The notes under the pieces are model-generated. The model saw only the letters and a program-made list of their open reading frames with translations. It searched no databases and was not told the origin of the DNA. Source: Gammaproteobacteria bacterium (GTDB taxonomy: Bacteria > Pseudomonadota > Gammaproteobacteria > Steroidobacterales > Steroidobacteraceae). From it: a stretch of DNA of 46,075 nt. Positions 1-9,215 of the stretch are shown one piece after another; the first letter of the stretch is position 1, and every line of letters starts with the position of its first letter. The position numbers and the translations under genes are program-made. The stretch spans positions 74,868 to 120,942 of the forward strand of contig PLAH01000077.1 of NCBI GenBank assembly GCA_003134045.1. The letters are read 5' to 3'.

Positions 1-1
1 G

Positions 2-127
2 CTGCACGCCACCGCCCGCGGCCTCAAACATTCATCTCGATCTCGACAGGAATTCGTGCAGGGAATCACGGTGGCGGCGCGCATGTTCTGTGCGCCCTTG
101 AACCGCCCCGTTCCGCACGAGGAGTAA
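2..127 (+). CDS. C-terminal end of an upstream gene (partial)
   Basis: Reading frame 2 is open from the window edge to a TAA at 125-127, giving about 41 residues that end in NRPVPHEE. The stop lies two bases before the ATG of the next gene, and the GAGGAG of its last codons doubles as that gene's ribosome binding site, which is typical of an operon junction. The helical, Arg/Ala-rich tail would suit the end of a TetR-type regulator, but too little is visible to name a family. An open frame of this length can also occur by chance in GC-rich DNA. Confidence 0.35.
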   Translation: MHATARGLKHSSRSRQEFVQGITVAARMFCAPLNRPVPHEE

Positions 128-129
128 GC

Positions 130-1065
130 ATGCCGCATATGAATCCCTTTGGCGCGCGTTCGACCGCCGACCAGGTGTTGGCCGGCATCGATCTGACCGG
201 TAAACACATGGTCGTCACCGGCTGCAATTCCGGAATCGGCTTCGAAACCATGAATGCGCTGGCCGCGAACGGCGCGCACGTCATCGGACTCGCCCGCTCG
301 TTGCCCACGGCGGAGGTCGCCTGCCGCAGCGTCGGCCCCTTCTGTACGCCGGTGGCGTGCGATCTTGCGGACTTGGATTCGGTGGCCGCCGCCGCCGAGG
401 CCATTCGCCAGCTGCAAGTGCCGCTCGACAGCATCGTGGCGAACGCGGGCATTGCCAACCTGCCGACATTGCAGACGCGCTATGGCGTGGAAATGCAGTT
501 CCTCGTCAATCACATCGGTCACTTCGCCCTGGTCAACCAGCTGTTGGACCGGGTGCGCAACGGCACGGGCCGCATCGTCATCGTGAGCAGCAGCGCCAGT
601 ATTCGCCAGGCGCCCGCCGAAGGCATCATGTTCGATAACCTCGACGGACGACGTTCCTATCAACCGTTTTCGTTCTATGGGCAATCCAAGCTGGCGGCGG
701 CCCTGTATGCCAAGGAACTCTCCAAGCGCTTGATGAGCCGCGGCATTGCGGTGAACTCCGTGCATCCCGGCGCGACCAAGGGCACCCGGCTCAACAAGTA
801 CCTGCGCGGACCTCTGGCCCTGGTGCTGGCGGTGGCCAAGCTCTTCATGAAGAACGCGCAGCGCGGCGCCGCCACCCAGGCCTTGCTCGCGGCGAGCCCG
901 CGCGTGGCCGGGGTCACCGGGGAGTATTGGACCGATTGTCGCATCGCCAAGGGCAGTCCCCTGCTGGCCGACGAGGGGCTCGCGCAGCGTCTATGGGAGG
1001 TATCCGAACACATCGTTGCCGTACGCAGCGAACCCCGGTCGACACCGCTGCAAGCGGCGGCTTGA
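130..1065 (+). CDS. Short-chain dehydrogenase/reductase (SDR)
   Basis: A 311-residue NAD(P)-dependent oxidoreductase of the SDR superfamily. The Rossmann nucleotide-binding motif TGCNSGIG is at residues 30-37, the NAG motif near 104-106, and the catalytic Tyr183-x3-Lys187 lies in YGQSK, preceded by a Ser-rich strand (VIVSSSAS). The N-terminal extension and the long C-terminal part resemble the retinol dehydrogenase/WW-domain-oxidoreductase-like branch; the substrate cannot be told. The ATG at 130 is chosen because GAGGAG at 119-124 is correctly spaced; the next ATG (139) is too far away. A MarR regulator follows after 24 bases on the same strand and may control it. Confidence 0.88.
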   Translation: MPHMNPFGARSTADQVLAGIDLTGKHMVVTGCNSGIGFETMNALAANGAHVIGLARSLPTAEVACRSVGPFCTPVACDLADLDSVAAAAEAIRQLQVPLDSIVANAGIANLPTLQTRYGVEMQFLVNHIGHFALVNQLLDRVRNGTGRIVIVSSSASIRQAPAEGIMFDNLDGRRSYQPFSFYGQSKLAAALYAKELSKRLMSRGIAVNSVHPGATKGTRLNKYLRGPLALVLAVAKLFMKNAQRGAATQALLAASPRVAGVTGEYWTDCRIAKGSPLLADEGLAQRLWEVSEHIVAVRSEPRSTPLQAAA

Positions 1066-1089
1066 ACCCGGGCGGACGGCGCGTAGACT

Positions 1090-1554
1090 ATGGCGATGAA
1101 ACCCGCCCCGCGTACGGCCTGCACCTGCGGAAGCTTGCGCAGGGCATCGCGCCGCATATCGCAGTTCTATGATACTGCGCTCGCTCCCGTCGGGATAAAG
1201 TCCACCCAGTACTCCATTTTGTCCGAGGTCGCGCGCGGCAGCCTGGCCGGACCCGTCACGATGAATGAACTCGCAGCGGCCCTGGTGATGGACCGCTCCA
1301 CCCTGGGCCACAACTTGCGCCCCTTGGAACGCGATGAGCTGCTGACGCTGCGTCTGGCGCAGGAAGACCGCCGCAAGCGCTACGTCGAGCTCACGCAGAA
1401 AGGCCGGGCCATTTTGCTGCGCTCGCGGCGACTGTGGCGTCGCGCCGAGGGACGGTTCGAGAAGATATTCGGCAAGGAACCTGCGGCGGAACTGCGCGCG
1501 GTGCTTCTGACCATCGCCAACAGTCGCGAATTGGATTCCGAGTCGACGAGTTAG
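1090..1554 (+). CDS. MarR family transcriptional regulator
   Basis: A 154-residue winged-helix regulator. The helix-turn-helix spans roughly residues 57-82 (VTMNELAAALVMDRSTLGHN), followed by the wing with the MarR-typical DRRKRYVELT at about 93-102 and a C-terminal dimerisation helix. MarR proteins are dimeric repressors that usually release DNA when they bind small phenolic or other toxic ligands. It lies just upstream of an RND efflux operon, separated by 263 bases that hold a strong promoter and a 20-base palindrome, so it is the natural candidate repressor of that operon (inference). Two Cys residues near the N-terminus (CTC) could be redox or metal sensitive, but this is not established. 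Confidence 0.87.
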   Translation: MAMKPAPRTACTCGSLRRASRRISQFYDTALAPVGIKSTQYSILSEVARGSLAGPVTMNELAAALVMDRSTLGHNLRPLERDELLTLRLAQEDRRKRYVELTQKGRAILLRSRRLWRRAEGRFEKIFGKEPAAELRAVLLTIANSRELDSESTS

Positions 1555-1585
1555 CGTAAGTACGGCATACGCAACGTATTTTCAA

Positions 1586-1614
1586 TTGACACGGCTGGCA
1601 GCCGCGCCTATATT
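1586..1614 (+). promoter_or_regulatory. Sigma-70-type promoter of the first RND operon
   Basis: A perfect -35 box TTGACA (1586-1591) is followed after exactly 17 bases by TATATT (1609-1614), one mismatch from the consensus -10. Transcription would begin near 1621 and leave a leader of about 197 bases before the permease ATG at 1818. In such GC-rich DNA a match this good is unlikely to be accidental. Confidence 0.75.
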
Positions 1615-1624
1615 TGCCCGCTGA

Positions 1625-1644
1625 TTTGGGGCATATGCCCCTAA
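1625..1644. promoter_or_regulatory. Palindromic operator candidate
   Basis: The core GGGGCATATGCCCC (1628-1641) is a perfect 14-base inverted repeat. With one mismatched pair it extends to 20 bases (TTnGGGGCATATGCCCCnAA). It sits just downstream of the predicted transcription start, a usual place for a repressor roadblock. Its length and symmetry suit a MarR dimer such as the regulator encoded directly upstream. It is not followed by a T-tract, so a terminator is unlikely. Confidence 0.6.
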
Positions 1645-1817
1645 TGCTCGAGGTCATGCACACAGATTTCCCGCATTCGATTTCCACCAGGCCTCACCGG
1701 CCTTGAGTGCGCGGCGCCGATCTCCTCCCTCGTCAACCTTGGCCAGTATCCTTTTTTCCCCGACCGTCACTTGGGCTTATCGCCGAAGCCACTTCCGCGA
1801 TCCCTTCGGAGTAGATC

Positions 1818-4800
1818 ATGTGGATTGTCAAAGTAGCGCTTCAGCGGCCGTACACGTTCATCATGTTGGCCGTGCTGATCGTGCTCATGGGCGGCTATGC
1901 GATCCTCAACACCGCCACCGACATCTTCCCGAACATCAAGATTCCCATCGCCGCGGTGATCTGGCGCTACAACGGGATCCTGCCGGAGGAGATCGCGAAC
2001 CGCATCGTGCTGTTCTCCGAGCGCATCGCACAAACGACCGTCAACGATGTCGAGCACACCGAGTCGCAATCCGTGAACGGCACCTCGGTGGTGAAATATT
2101 TCTTCCAGCCCGACGTCGACCAGGATCTCTCCTTCGCCCAGATCACCGCAGTCTCTCAGGTCCAGCTGGCGTACTCCCCGCCGGGCACCACGCCGCCGTT
2201 CGTGCTCTCGTACAGCGCCTCCAGCGTGCCCATTCTGCAGCTCGCGCTGTCCAGCGATACGCTCCCCGAAGCGCAGATCTACGATCTGGGCAACACCATC
2301 CTGCGGACCCAGCTCGCGACCGTCGCGGGCGCATCGATTCCCTATCCCTTCGGCGGCAAGCAACGTCAGGTGCAGGTGGACCTCGATCCGCAGGCGTTGC
2401 GCGCAAACGGCCTGTCGGCGAACGATGTGGTGGCCGCCATCGGCGCTCAGAACCTGATTCTGCCCGCCGGCACCCAGAAGATGGGCGAACTCGAATATTT
2501 CATCAAGTTGAACGCCAGCCCCACGCAGATCGACGATCTGAACAACGTGCCGGTGCGCACGCGCAATGGCACGGTGACCTACATCCGCGACGTGGCGCAC
2601 GTGCGCGACGGGTACTCGCCGCAAACCAGCATGGTGCGCCTCGACGGGCGGCGCGCGGTATTGATGAGCGTGCTCAAGACGGGCAAGGCGTCGACCATCG
2701 ACATCATCAACAGCATCAACCAGAAGCTGCCGCAGGTTCGCGCATCGCTGCCCAGTGCGCTCGTGATCAAACCCATCAGCGATCAATCCGTGTTCGTGCG
2801 CGCCGCGATCTCGGGCGTCATTCGGGAAGCGGTGATCGCGGGCGCGTTGACGGGCCTGCTGATATTGCTGTTCCTGGGGAGCTGGCGCAGCACGCTCATC
2901 ATCACCATCTCGATTCCGCTGTCGATTCTCGCGTCCATTTTCTGTCTGTCGGCCCTGGGCGAGACCATCAACATCATGACGCTGGGAGGACTCGCGCTCG
3001 CGGTGGGCATCCTCGTCGACGATGCGACCGTGACCATCGAGAACATCAACTATCACCTCGAACACGGCAAGGAAGTGGAGGTCGCGATCCTGGACGGCGC
3101 GCACCAGATCGCCCTGCCGGCATTGGTGTCCACTCTGTCCATCTGCATCGTATTCGTCCCCATGTTCCTGCTCGCGGGCATCGCCAAGTTCCTGTTCATT
3201 CCGCTGGCCGAAGCCGTGGTGTTCGCGATGCTGGCCTCCTATATCCTGTCGCGCACCCTGGTGCCCACGCTCGCCAAGTTCTGGCTGAAAAAGCACGACA
3301 ACAGCCCGCACAAAAGGAGCAGCAACGTACTCAGCCGCTTTCAGGCCCGCTTCGAGCACGGTTTCGAGAACATGCGCGAAGGCTATCGCAACCTGCTGAC
3401 CGCGGCGCTGCGCAGCGGACCGCGCTTCGCCGCGATTTTTCTGGCGTCCATGGCGGCCACGGCGCTGCTGGCCTTCCCGCTGGGCCCTCTTCCCGGGCTG
3501 GGTCAGGACTTCTTCCCGAGCGTCGACGGCGGCCAGATCAAGCTGCACATGCGCGCACGCACCGGCACGCGCATCGAGGAGACCGCGGCCTTGTGCGACG
3601 CGGTCGAGGCGACGATCCGCGCGGTGATCCCGCACGAACAGATCGTCAACATCGTCGACAATCTCGGACTGCCGTATAGCGGCATCAATCTGGCCTACAG
3701 CACGTCGGCGCCGGTGGGGCCCGGCGATGCCGACATCTACGTCAATCTGTCCGAGAAGCACAAGCCCACCGCGGATTACGTGCGCACGCTGCGCTCGACG
3801 CTCGCCGCAACGTATCCGTCGGCCACGTTCGCCTTCCTGCCCGCCGACATGATCGGCCAGATCCTGAATTTCGGGCTGCCCTCGCCCATCGACGTTCAAG
3901 TCACCGGTTTCAACGTCGACGCCAACCGGGTGTTCGCCGACAAGCTGTTGAACAAGCTGCGCTCGGTGCCGGGCGCCGTCGACTTGCATATCCACCAGTC
4001 CGGCGACTATCCGCAGTTCAACGTGGACGTCGACCGCAGCAAGGCGCAACTGCTGGGATTGACCGAACAGGCCGTGGCCACCAACATGCTGGTGTCCTTG
4101 TCCGGCAGCTTCCAAACCTCGCCCTCGTTCTGGGTGGATCCGAAGAGCGGCACCCAGTACCAGGTGGCCACGCAGACGCCGCAGTTCCGGCTGGAAAATC
4201 TCAACGATCTCGGCAACACGCCGCTGAACGGGCCGGGCGGGGCGTCGCAGATTTTATCGAGCGTGGCGAGCATTCATCGCAGCGTCGCGCCGGCGGTGGT
4301 CAGCCACTACAACGCCACGCCGGCGCTCGACATCTACGGGACCGTGCAGGGCACGGACTTGGGCTACGTGTCGGCGCAGATGAGCAAGATCATCGCCGAC
4401 GCGAAGCACGATTTGCCCAAGGGTTCGAATGTGGTGCTGCGCGGCCAGGTGCAGACCATGAAGGCCTCCTTCAACGGACTGCTGATCGGCCTCATCGGCG
4501 CGATCGTGCTGGTGTACATGTTGATCGTGGTGAACTTCCAGTCGCTGCTCGACCCGTTCATCATCATCACGGCGTTGCCGGCCGCCTTGGCCGGCATCGT
4601 GTGGATGCTGTTCCTCACGCATACCACGGTGAGCGTGCCGGCTCTCACCGGCGCCATCATGTGCATGGGCGTGGCCACCGCCAACAGCGTGTTGGTCATC
4701 AGCTTCGCCCGCGAACGCATGAATGCGGGGGACGACCCCTTCGAGGCCGCATTGCAGGCGGGTTTCACCCGCCTGCGCCCGGTGTTGATGACGGCCATGG

Positions 4801-5000
4801 CGATGATCATCGGCATGATTCCCATGGCGCTGGGTTTGGGCGACGGCGGCGAGCAGAACGCGCCGTTGGGCCGCGCCGTCATCGGCGGTCTGATCTTCGC
4901 GACCGTCGCCACCTTGTTCTTCGTGCCCACGGTTTTCTCGATCATTCACGGGCGCGCTGCGGCGCGTGCACTTCATTCCCCGGAGACTTCACATGCCTGA
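1818..5000 (+). CDS. RND multidrug efflux permease (HAE1/AcrB type)
   Basis: A 1060-residue inner-membrane proton/drug antiporter of the hydrophobe/amphiphile efflux-1 family, close to the usual family length. It begins with the first transmembrane helix after a short cytoplasmic start. The proton-relay Asp pair is visible in TM4 (GILVDDATVTIEN, Asp401-Asp402). Two large periplasmic loops follow TM1 and TM7, as expected from internal duplication. GGAG at 1808-1811 fixes the start. It is first in an operon permease-adaptor-outer-membrane factor; its stop overlaps the adaptor start by 8 bases. The substrate cannot be predicted. Confidence 0.95.
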   Translation: MWIVKVALQRPYTFIMLAVLIVLMGGYAILNTATDIFPNIKIPIAAVIWRYNGILPEEIANRIVLFSERIAQTTVNDVEHTESQSVNGTSVVKYFFQPDVDQDLSFAQITAVSQVQLAYSPPGTTPPFVLSYSASSVPILQLALSSDTLPEAQIYDLGNTILRTQLATVAGASIPYPFGGKQRQVQVDLDPQALRANGLSANDVVAAIGAQNLILPAGTQKMGELEYFIKLNASPTQIDDLNNVPVRTRNGTVTYIRDVAHVRDGYSPQTSMVRLDGRRAVLMSVLKTGKASTIDIINSINQKLPQVRASLPSALVIKPISDQSVFVRAAISGVIREAVIAGALTGLLILLFLGSWRSTLIITISIPLSILASIFCLSALGETINIMTLGGLALAVGILVDDATVTIENINYHLEHGKEVEVAILDGAHQIALPALVSTLSICIVFVPMFLLAGIAKFLFIPLAEAVVFAMLASYILSRTLVPTLAKFWLKKHDNSPHKRSSNVLSRFQARFEHGFENMREGYRNLLTAALRSGPRFAAIFLASMAATALLAFPLGPLPGLGQDFFPSVDGGQIKLHMRARTGTRIEETAALCDAVEATIRAVIPHEQIVNIVDNLGLPYSGINLAYSTSAPVGPGDADIYVNLSEKHKPTADYVRTLRSTLAATYPSATFAFLPADMIGQILNFGLPSPIDVQVTGFNVDANRVFADKLLNKLRSVPGAVDLHIHQSGDYPQFNVDVDRSKAQLLGLTEQAVATNMLVSLSGSFQTSPSFWVDPKSGTQYQVATQTPQFRLENLNDLGNTPLNGPGGASQILSSVASIHRSVAPAVVSHYNATPALDIYGTVQGTDLGYVSAQMSKIIADAKHDLPKGSNVVLRGQVQTMKASFNGLLIGLIGAIVLVYMLIVVNFQSLLDPFIIITALPAALAGIVWMLFLTHTTVSVPALTGAIMCMGVATANSVLVISFARERMNAGDDPFEAALQAGFTRLRPVLMTAMAMIIGMIPMALGLGDGGEQNAPLGRAVIGGLIFATVATLFFVPTVFSIIHGRAAARALHSPETSHA

Positions 5001-6189
5001 GCAACACTCGGTCGAAATGGACAAGCAGTTGTCTCGTAAAATTCGCCGCTACTCGATCGTTCTGCTGATCGTCGCGGTGGCGCTCGGGGCGTGGGGCGAG
5101 ATCAGCCGCGTCATGGCACGCACCGCCCTCGGCAAGGAAACCGCCGAGGATGCGGTACCCACCGTGGTCACCGTCAGCGCGAACCGCACCGAGCTCGGCG
5201 AGGATCTGGTGCTTCCGGGAACGGTCCAGGCATTCGTCGAGGCGCCGATTTACGCGCGCACCAGCGGATACTTGAAGGCCTGGTACACCGACATCGGCAC
5301 CCAGGTCAAGAAGGGACAGCTGCTCGCGGAAGTGGAAACGCCCGAAGTGGATCAACAGCTGAGCCAGGCCCTGGCGGATCTCGAAACGGCGCGTGCCAAT
5401 GCGGCTCTGTCCGCCAGCACCAACAAGCGCTGGCAGGGGTTGCTGTCCACCGAATCCGTGTCCAGACAAGACGCCGACGAAAAAGCGGGCGACGCGGCCG
5501 CCAAGAAGGCGGCGGTGGATTCGGCCGCCGCGAACGTCGCACGGCTGCGCGACCTCGAGTCCTTCAAGCGCGTCCTCGCACCGTTCGACGGCGTCGTCAC
5601 GGCGCGCAACACCGACATCGGCGCTCTCATCAACGCCGGCCAGAGTGCCGGCAGCGAGCTGTTCAAGGTGGCCGACACGCATAAGCTGCGCATCTACGTT
5701 CAGGTGCCCGAGGCCTACGCGTCCGCCGCCAAGCCGGGACTCGAGGCGGAGCTGCGCTTCACCGAGCAGGCCAACAAGACATACACGGCGCAGACCGTGC
5801 GCACCTCGAATGCGCTCGATCCCACCTTGCGTACGCTGCAGGTGGAGCTGCAGCTCGACAATGCGAACCGCGAGATCTTTCCGGGCGCCTACGCCGAAGT
5901 TCACTTCAAGCTCGCCGGCAATGCCGAATCCCTGCGCTTGCCCGCCAATACCGTGCTGTTCCGCGCGGCGGGGCTGCAGGTCGCGACCATCGATGGGACC
6001 AAGCACGTCAAGTTGAAGAGCATCGTGCAGGGGCGGGATTTCGGCAGCACCATCGAGATCCTGTCGGGCATCGAAGCGAACGACCTGGTCGTGGTGAATC
6101 CGCCCGACTCCATCACCGACGGTGAAACCGTGCGCATTGCCGCTCCGCCGGCGCCCGATCAGCAGAAGGACAAGGGTAAGCCCACATGA
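4993..6189 (+). CDS. RND efflux periplasmic adaptor (membrane fusion protein)
   Basis: A 398-residue HlyD/AcrA-type adaptor linking the permease to the outer-membrane channel. A single N-terminal membrane anchor (about residues 17-33, no lipobox Cys) is followed by a lipoyl half-motif (YARTSGYLKAWYTDIGTQVK), an Ala-rich alpha-hairpin, the second lipoyl half (VLAPFDGVVTARNTDIGALI) and beta-barrel and membrane-proximal domains (VFRAAGLQVATIDG). I chose the ATG at 4993, inside the end of the permease gene, which gives a normal N-terminus and 8-base translational coupling. The stop overlaps the next start (ATGA). Confidence 0.93.
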   Translation: MPEQHSVEMDKQLSRKIRRYSIVLLIVAVALGAWGEISRVMARTALGKETAEDAVPTVVTVSANRTELGEDLVLPGTVQAFVEAPIYARTSGYLKAWYTDIGTQVKKGQLLAEVETPEVDQQLSQALADLETARANAALSASTNKRWQGLLSTESVSRQDADEKAGDAAAKKAAVDSAAANVARLRDLESFKRVLAPFDGVVTARNTDIGALINAGQSAGSELFKVADTHKLRIYVQVPEAYASAAKPGLEAELRFTEQANKTYTAQTVRTSNALDPTLRTLQVELQLDNANREIFPGAYAEVHFKLAGNAESLRLPANTVLFRAAGLQVATIDGTKHVKLKSIVQGRDFGSTIEILSGIEANDLVVVNPPDSITDGETVRIAAPPAPDQQKDKGKPT

Positions 6190-7625
6190 GCGCCAAAACG
6201 TCGGCAATCGTGCTGCTGGCCGCCGGCGCGGCGGCCTGCTCGTTCACGCCCACGTATGAGTCCGCACCGACGAGCCCTCCTCCCCCCAGCGCCTACAAGG
6301 AGCTCGGCGACTGGAAAGTAGCGTCGCCGATGGATGGCGAGTCGCGCGGCGAGTGGTGGAAGGCGTTTCAGGACGCGCCGCTCGACGATCTCGAGGACAG
6401 AGCCACCGATGCCAACCAGAACATCAAGGCGGCCTTCGCGCGTCTGCAGCAGGCGCGCGCCGAGACTCGCATACAGCGCGCGGGACTGTTCCCCACCTTG
6501 AACGTGGGATCGTCCGCCGTGCGCGGCCGCACCTCGGTGAACTCGCCTCGGTTCCCGGCCGGTGCGCAACCGGTGGGCGGTAATTTCGACTTGGAGGCGG
6601 ATCTGTCCTATGAGATCGACCTGTGGGGCCGGGTACGCAATTCGGTGAACTCCGCGAAGGCGAGCCAGCAGGCGAGCGCCGCCGATCTGGCCACGCTCGA
6701 CCTCTCCATTCACGCCGAGGTGGCGACCGACTACTTCAATCTGCGGGGCGAGGACGCAGAGCAGGTGCTGCTCGATCGCACCGTCGCGGACTATACCAAG
6801 TCCTTGAGCTTGACCCAGAACCTGTACAACGGCGGCGGCGCGGCGTTGGCGGACGTCGAACAAGCCAAGGCGCAGCTCGAGACGGCGCGCACGCAGGCCG
6901 CCGACACGCACCTCTTGCGCGTGCAGAGCGAACACGCCATCGCCGTGCTGATCGGCGCGAATCCGTCGGCGTTTCACATCGACGTGAACCCGCTGCCGCT
7001 CGAGACGGCACCGCCGGCACTCGATCCCGGCCTGCCCTCGGCGCTGCTCGAACGCCGTCCCGACGTCGCCGCCGCGGAACGCCGTGTCGCCGCCGCGAAT
7101 TTCGATATCGGCGTTGCCAGAGCCGCCTACTTCCCGCAGTTCAGCCTCGCGGCATCGTTCGGCTACGACAGCGTGCATTCGTCCAACTGGCTGGATGCGC
7201 CGAGTCGTATGTGGTCGGCGGGTCCCACGGGGCTGCTCACGGTCTTCGATGCCGGGCGGCACCGCGCCGAGTCGGCTCAGGCGCAGGCGATCTTCGATGA
7301 GCAGGTGGCCGATTATCGAAATACCGTGCTCACGGCCTATCAGGAAGTCGAGGACAACATCGCGGCCCTGCGGCAACTGCAACAGGAAAGCGTCAGCCAG
7401 GCGGCGGCCGTGACCGCAACGGGCAAGGCGCTGCAGCAGTCCGAGTACCGCTATAAGGCCGGTCTCGTGACGTATCTCGAAGTGGCGGCCAACGAGACGG
7501 CCAACCTGCAGGCCCAGCTCTCGAACGTGAATATCGAGGTCCGGCGTCTGAATGCCAGCGTCCTGTTGGTCAAGGCCTTGGGCGGCGGCTGGCAAACGGC
7601 CTCGCTCAGCGCGGCCAGCCGTTGA
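6186..7625 (+). CDS. NodT-family outer-membrane efflux lipoprotein
   Basis: A 479-residue TolC-like channel, the third part of the tripartite pump. The signal peptide ends in a lipobox (LLAAGAAAC, Cys about residue 19), so the mature protein is a lipoprotein. Two OEP repeats follow, with typical motifs such as LSYEIDLWGRVRNSVNSAKA in the first half and ERRPDVAAAERRVAAANFDI and a C-terminal LGGGWQ. It starts inside the adaptor stop codon (ATGA). Its own TGA overlaps the ATG of a thioesterase fragment (TGATG). Confidence 0.94.
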   Translation: MSAKTSAIVLLAAGAAACSFTPTYESAPTSPPPPSAYKELGDWKVASPMDGESRGEWWKAFQDAPLDDLEDRATDANQNIKAAFARLQQARAETRIQRAGLFPTLNVGSSAVRGRTSVNSPRFPAGAQPVGGNFDLEADLSYEIDLWGRVRNSVNSAKASQQASAADLATLDLSIHAEVATDYFNLRGEDAEQVLLDRTVADYTKSLSLTQNLYNGGGAALADVEQAKAQLETARTQAADTHLLRVQSEHAIAVLIGANPSAFHIDVNPLPLETAPPALDPGLPSALLERRPDVAAAERRVAAANFDIGVARAAYFPQFSLAASFGYDSVHSSNWLDAPSRMWSAGPTGLLTVFDAGRHRAESAQAQAIFDEQVADYRNTVLTAYQEVEDNIAALRQLQQESVSQAAAVTATGKALQQSEYRYKAGLVTYLEVAANETANLQAQLSNVNIEVRRLNASVLLVKALGGGWQTASLSAASR

Positions 7626-7810
7626 TGTCGGCGTTGAAGGTGGCGTATCACCGCGCGCTGACGCGCGACACCCGTGTGGTCAGAGCGGTGGCAACGGTGT
7701 TGTCGATGGGCAAGCGGGTCGCGTTCACGGAAGCCAAGTTATACGACGCCGAAGGCCGCCCGTGCGCATCGGCGAGTTCCACCTTGCTGGTGTTCGACAA
7801 GAAGCCCTGA
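7625..7810 (+). pseudogene. Truncated PaaI-type hotdog thioesterase (C-terminal half)
   Basis: The 61 residues starting at the ATG 7625 match only the second half of a PaaI/acyl-CoA thioesterase hotdog domain: a beta-strand region (VAYHRALTRDTRVVRAVATV), the GKRVAFTEAKLYDAEGRPCA strand pair and a terminal STLLVF. The N-terminal half, with the helix and the catalytic Asn/Asp/Glu region, is missing; upstream is the intact efflux channel gene. It is best read as the remnant of a deletion that fused the gene end to the efflux operon. Translation is still possible through the TGATG junction, but a functional enzyme is unlikely. Confidence 0.62.
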
Positions 7811-7884
7811 TAGGCGCTGCCGTCGCGAAACGCGTGCCGACCCTGTATGGTGCGAACCTAAGTACTTCAGGAGGTTGCGCACCG

Positions 7885-9186
7885 TTGAGCAGCACAGCAG
7901 TCAGCCTGGGAAGGTCTCAGGCGCCATCCTCCCTGGAGCGCTGGTACGTCCTCGCCATGACCTGCGTGATCTACGCCATCAATATTGCCGACCGATACGT
8001 GGTATCGACGGTGCTCGAGCCGATCCGCCTCGAACTGCACTTGAACGATGCCGGCGTCGCCTTTCTGACCGGAATTCCCCTGGCACTTTTTTATGTCACG
8101 TTCGGGCTGCCGATTTCCTGGCTCGCCGATCGTTCCAACCGTCGCAATATCCTGGCGGTGGCGCTGATCGTCTGGTCGGGGTTCACCGTCCTGTGTGGGT
8201 TGTCCCGCACCTATTGGCAGTTCCTGTTGGGACGCATCGGCGTGGGCTCCGGCGAAGCGGGAGGGTTGCCGCCCTCGTCGGCGATTTTGTCGGACTGTTT
8301 CCCCGCCGCGCGGCGGCCCATGGCTTTCACCGTGCTCGCCTTGGGAGCGCCCATCGGCGCGTGGCTGGGCGCGGATATGGCGGGCGCCGTCGCACGCGCC
8401 TACGGCTGGCGCGCGGCGTTTCTCGTGTTGGGAGCGCCCGGGCTCATCGTCGGCATCCTCGTCTATCTGACCATCCGCGAACCGGTCCGGGGGCGTTTGG
8501 ATGCGGTCAGCGACTTGCCCAAGCCCTCGATGCTCGATTCGCTGCGATTCCTGTGGAGCCAACGCGCCGCCTTCAACGTGCTGATGACCACGGGGGTGTG
8601 CTCCCTGTGGGGCTGGGGCCTGATCTGGTGGACCCCGACGTTCCTGATGCGGACCTATCATCTGGACGTCGGCGAAGCCGGCGCGGTCACCGGCCCGATT
8701 CACCTGGTCGGCGGCATCGCCGCGTCGCTGGGCACCGCCTGGCTGCTGTCCAGGCCCAGCATGGTCGATCCGCGCCGCGTCCTGTGGGTGCTCATCGCCG
8801 GTGTGGGATTCACCACCATCCCGTCATTCCTCGCCTACTACACACATACCTTGTGGTTCGCCAAGTGCATGTTCTGGCTGTTCATTCCCGCCATCTATTT
8901 CTACATCGGCCCGTGCATGGGACTGTTGCAGAATCTCGCGCCCCATCATATGCGCTCGATGTTCATTGCCTGGTCGCTGCTGGTGGGCAATGTGTTCAAT
9001 CTGATCGTCGCCCCGCAATGCATCGGCTTCCTGAGCGATTGGTTTGCCGGCGCACATGGCGCGGACGCGGCGTCGCTGCGCATGGCGTTGCTGATTCTCG
9101 CACCCACCGGCTTCTGGGCCACGTGGCACGCCTACCGCGCCACCAAGACCGTCATCGAAGACCAGAAGCGCGCGGTCGGCTATTGA
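7885..9186 (+). CDS. MFS transporter, Spinster-like
   Basis: A 433-residue major facilitator with about 12 transmembrane helices. TM1 ends in [16 protein letters not shown], the loop between TM2 and TM3 carries [11 protein letters not shown] (MFS motif A), and TM4-5 carries [20 protein letters not shown], a pattern typical of bacterial Spinster-like carriers common in Sphingomonadales and Nevskiales-type bacteria. The frame extends far upstream without sense, so I chose the TTG at 7885, preceded by CAGGAGG (7868-7874); the spacing is about 10 bases. Substrates of this branch are mostly unknown. A UvrA-like gene follows after 29 bases and may be cotranscribed. Confidence 0.87.
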   Translation: MSSTAVSLGRSQAPSSLERWYVLAMTCVIYAINIADRYVVSTVLEPIRLELHLNDAGVAFLTGIPLALFYVTFGLPISWLADRSNRRNILAVALIVWSGFTVLCGLSRTYWQFLLGRIGVGSGEAGGLPPSSAILSDCFPAARRPMAFTVLALGAPIGAWLGADMAGAVARAYGWRAAFLVLGAPGLIVGILVYLTIREPVRGRLDAVSDLPKPSMLDSLRFLWSQRAAFNVLMTTGVCSLWGWGLIWWTPTFLMRTYHLDVGEAGAVTGPIHLVGGIAASLGTAWLLSRPSMVDPRRVLWVLIAGVGFTTIPSFLAYYTHTLWFAKCMFWLFIPAIYFYIGPCMGLLQNLAPHHMRSMFIAWSLLVGNVFNLIVAPQCIGFLSDWFAGAHGADAASLRMALLILAPTGFWATWHAYRATKTVIEDQKRAVGY

Positions 9187-9215
9187 ATGCCTGCGCATGC
9201 ACACTGAGCGCCACC

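Noticed and set aside
1628..1641. GGGGCATATGCCCC as a terminator
   Set aside because: There is no T-tract, it lies directly after a strong promoter, and the palindrome is uninterrupted, which suits protein binding better than a hairpin.
1767..4115. Long open frame (782 codons) antisense to the first RND permease
   Set aside because: Its product is rich in Arg, His, Gly and Asp with no domain pattern. It is the expected shadow of a high-GC gene in reverse phase.
7860..7867. AAGTACTT palindrome before the MFS gene as an operator
   Set aside because: Eight-base palindromes are frequent by chance, and no promoter of quality overlaps it.
7552..7884. Upstream extension of the MFS gene
   Set aside because: It runs antiphase through the channel gene and the thioesterase remnant. 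CAGGAGG before the TTG at 7885 marks a better start.
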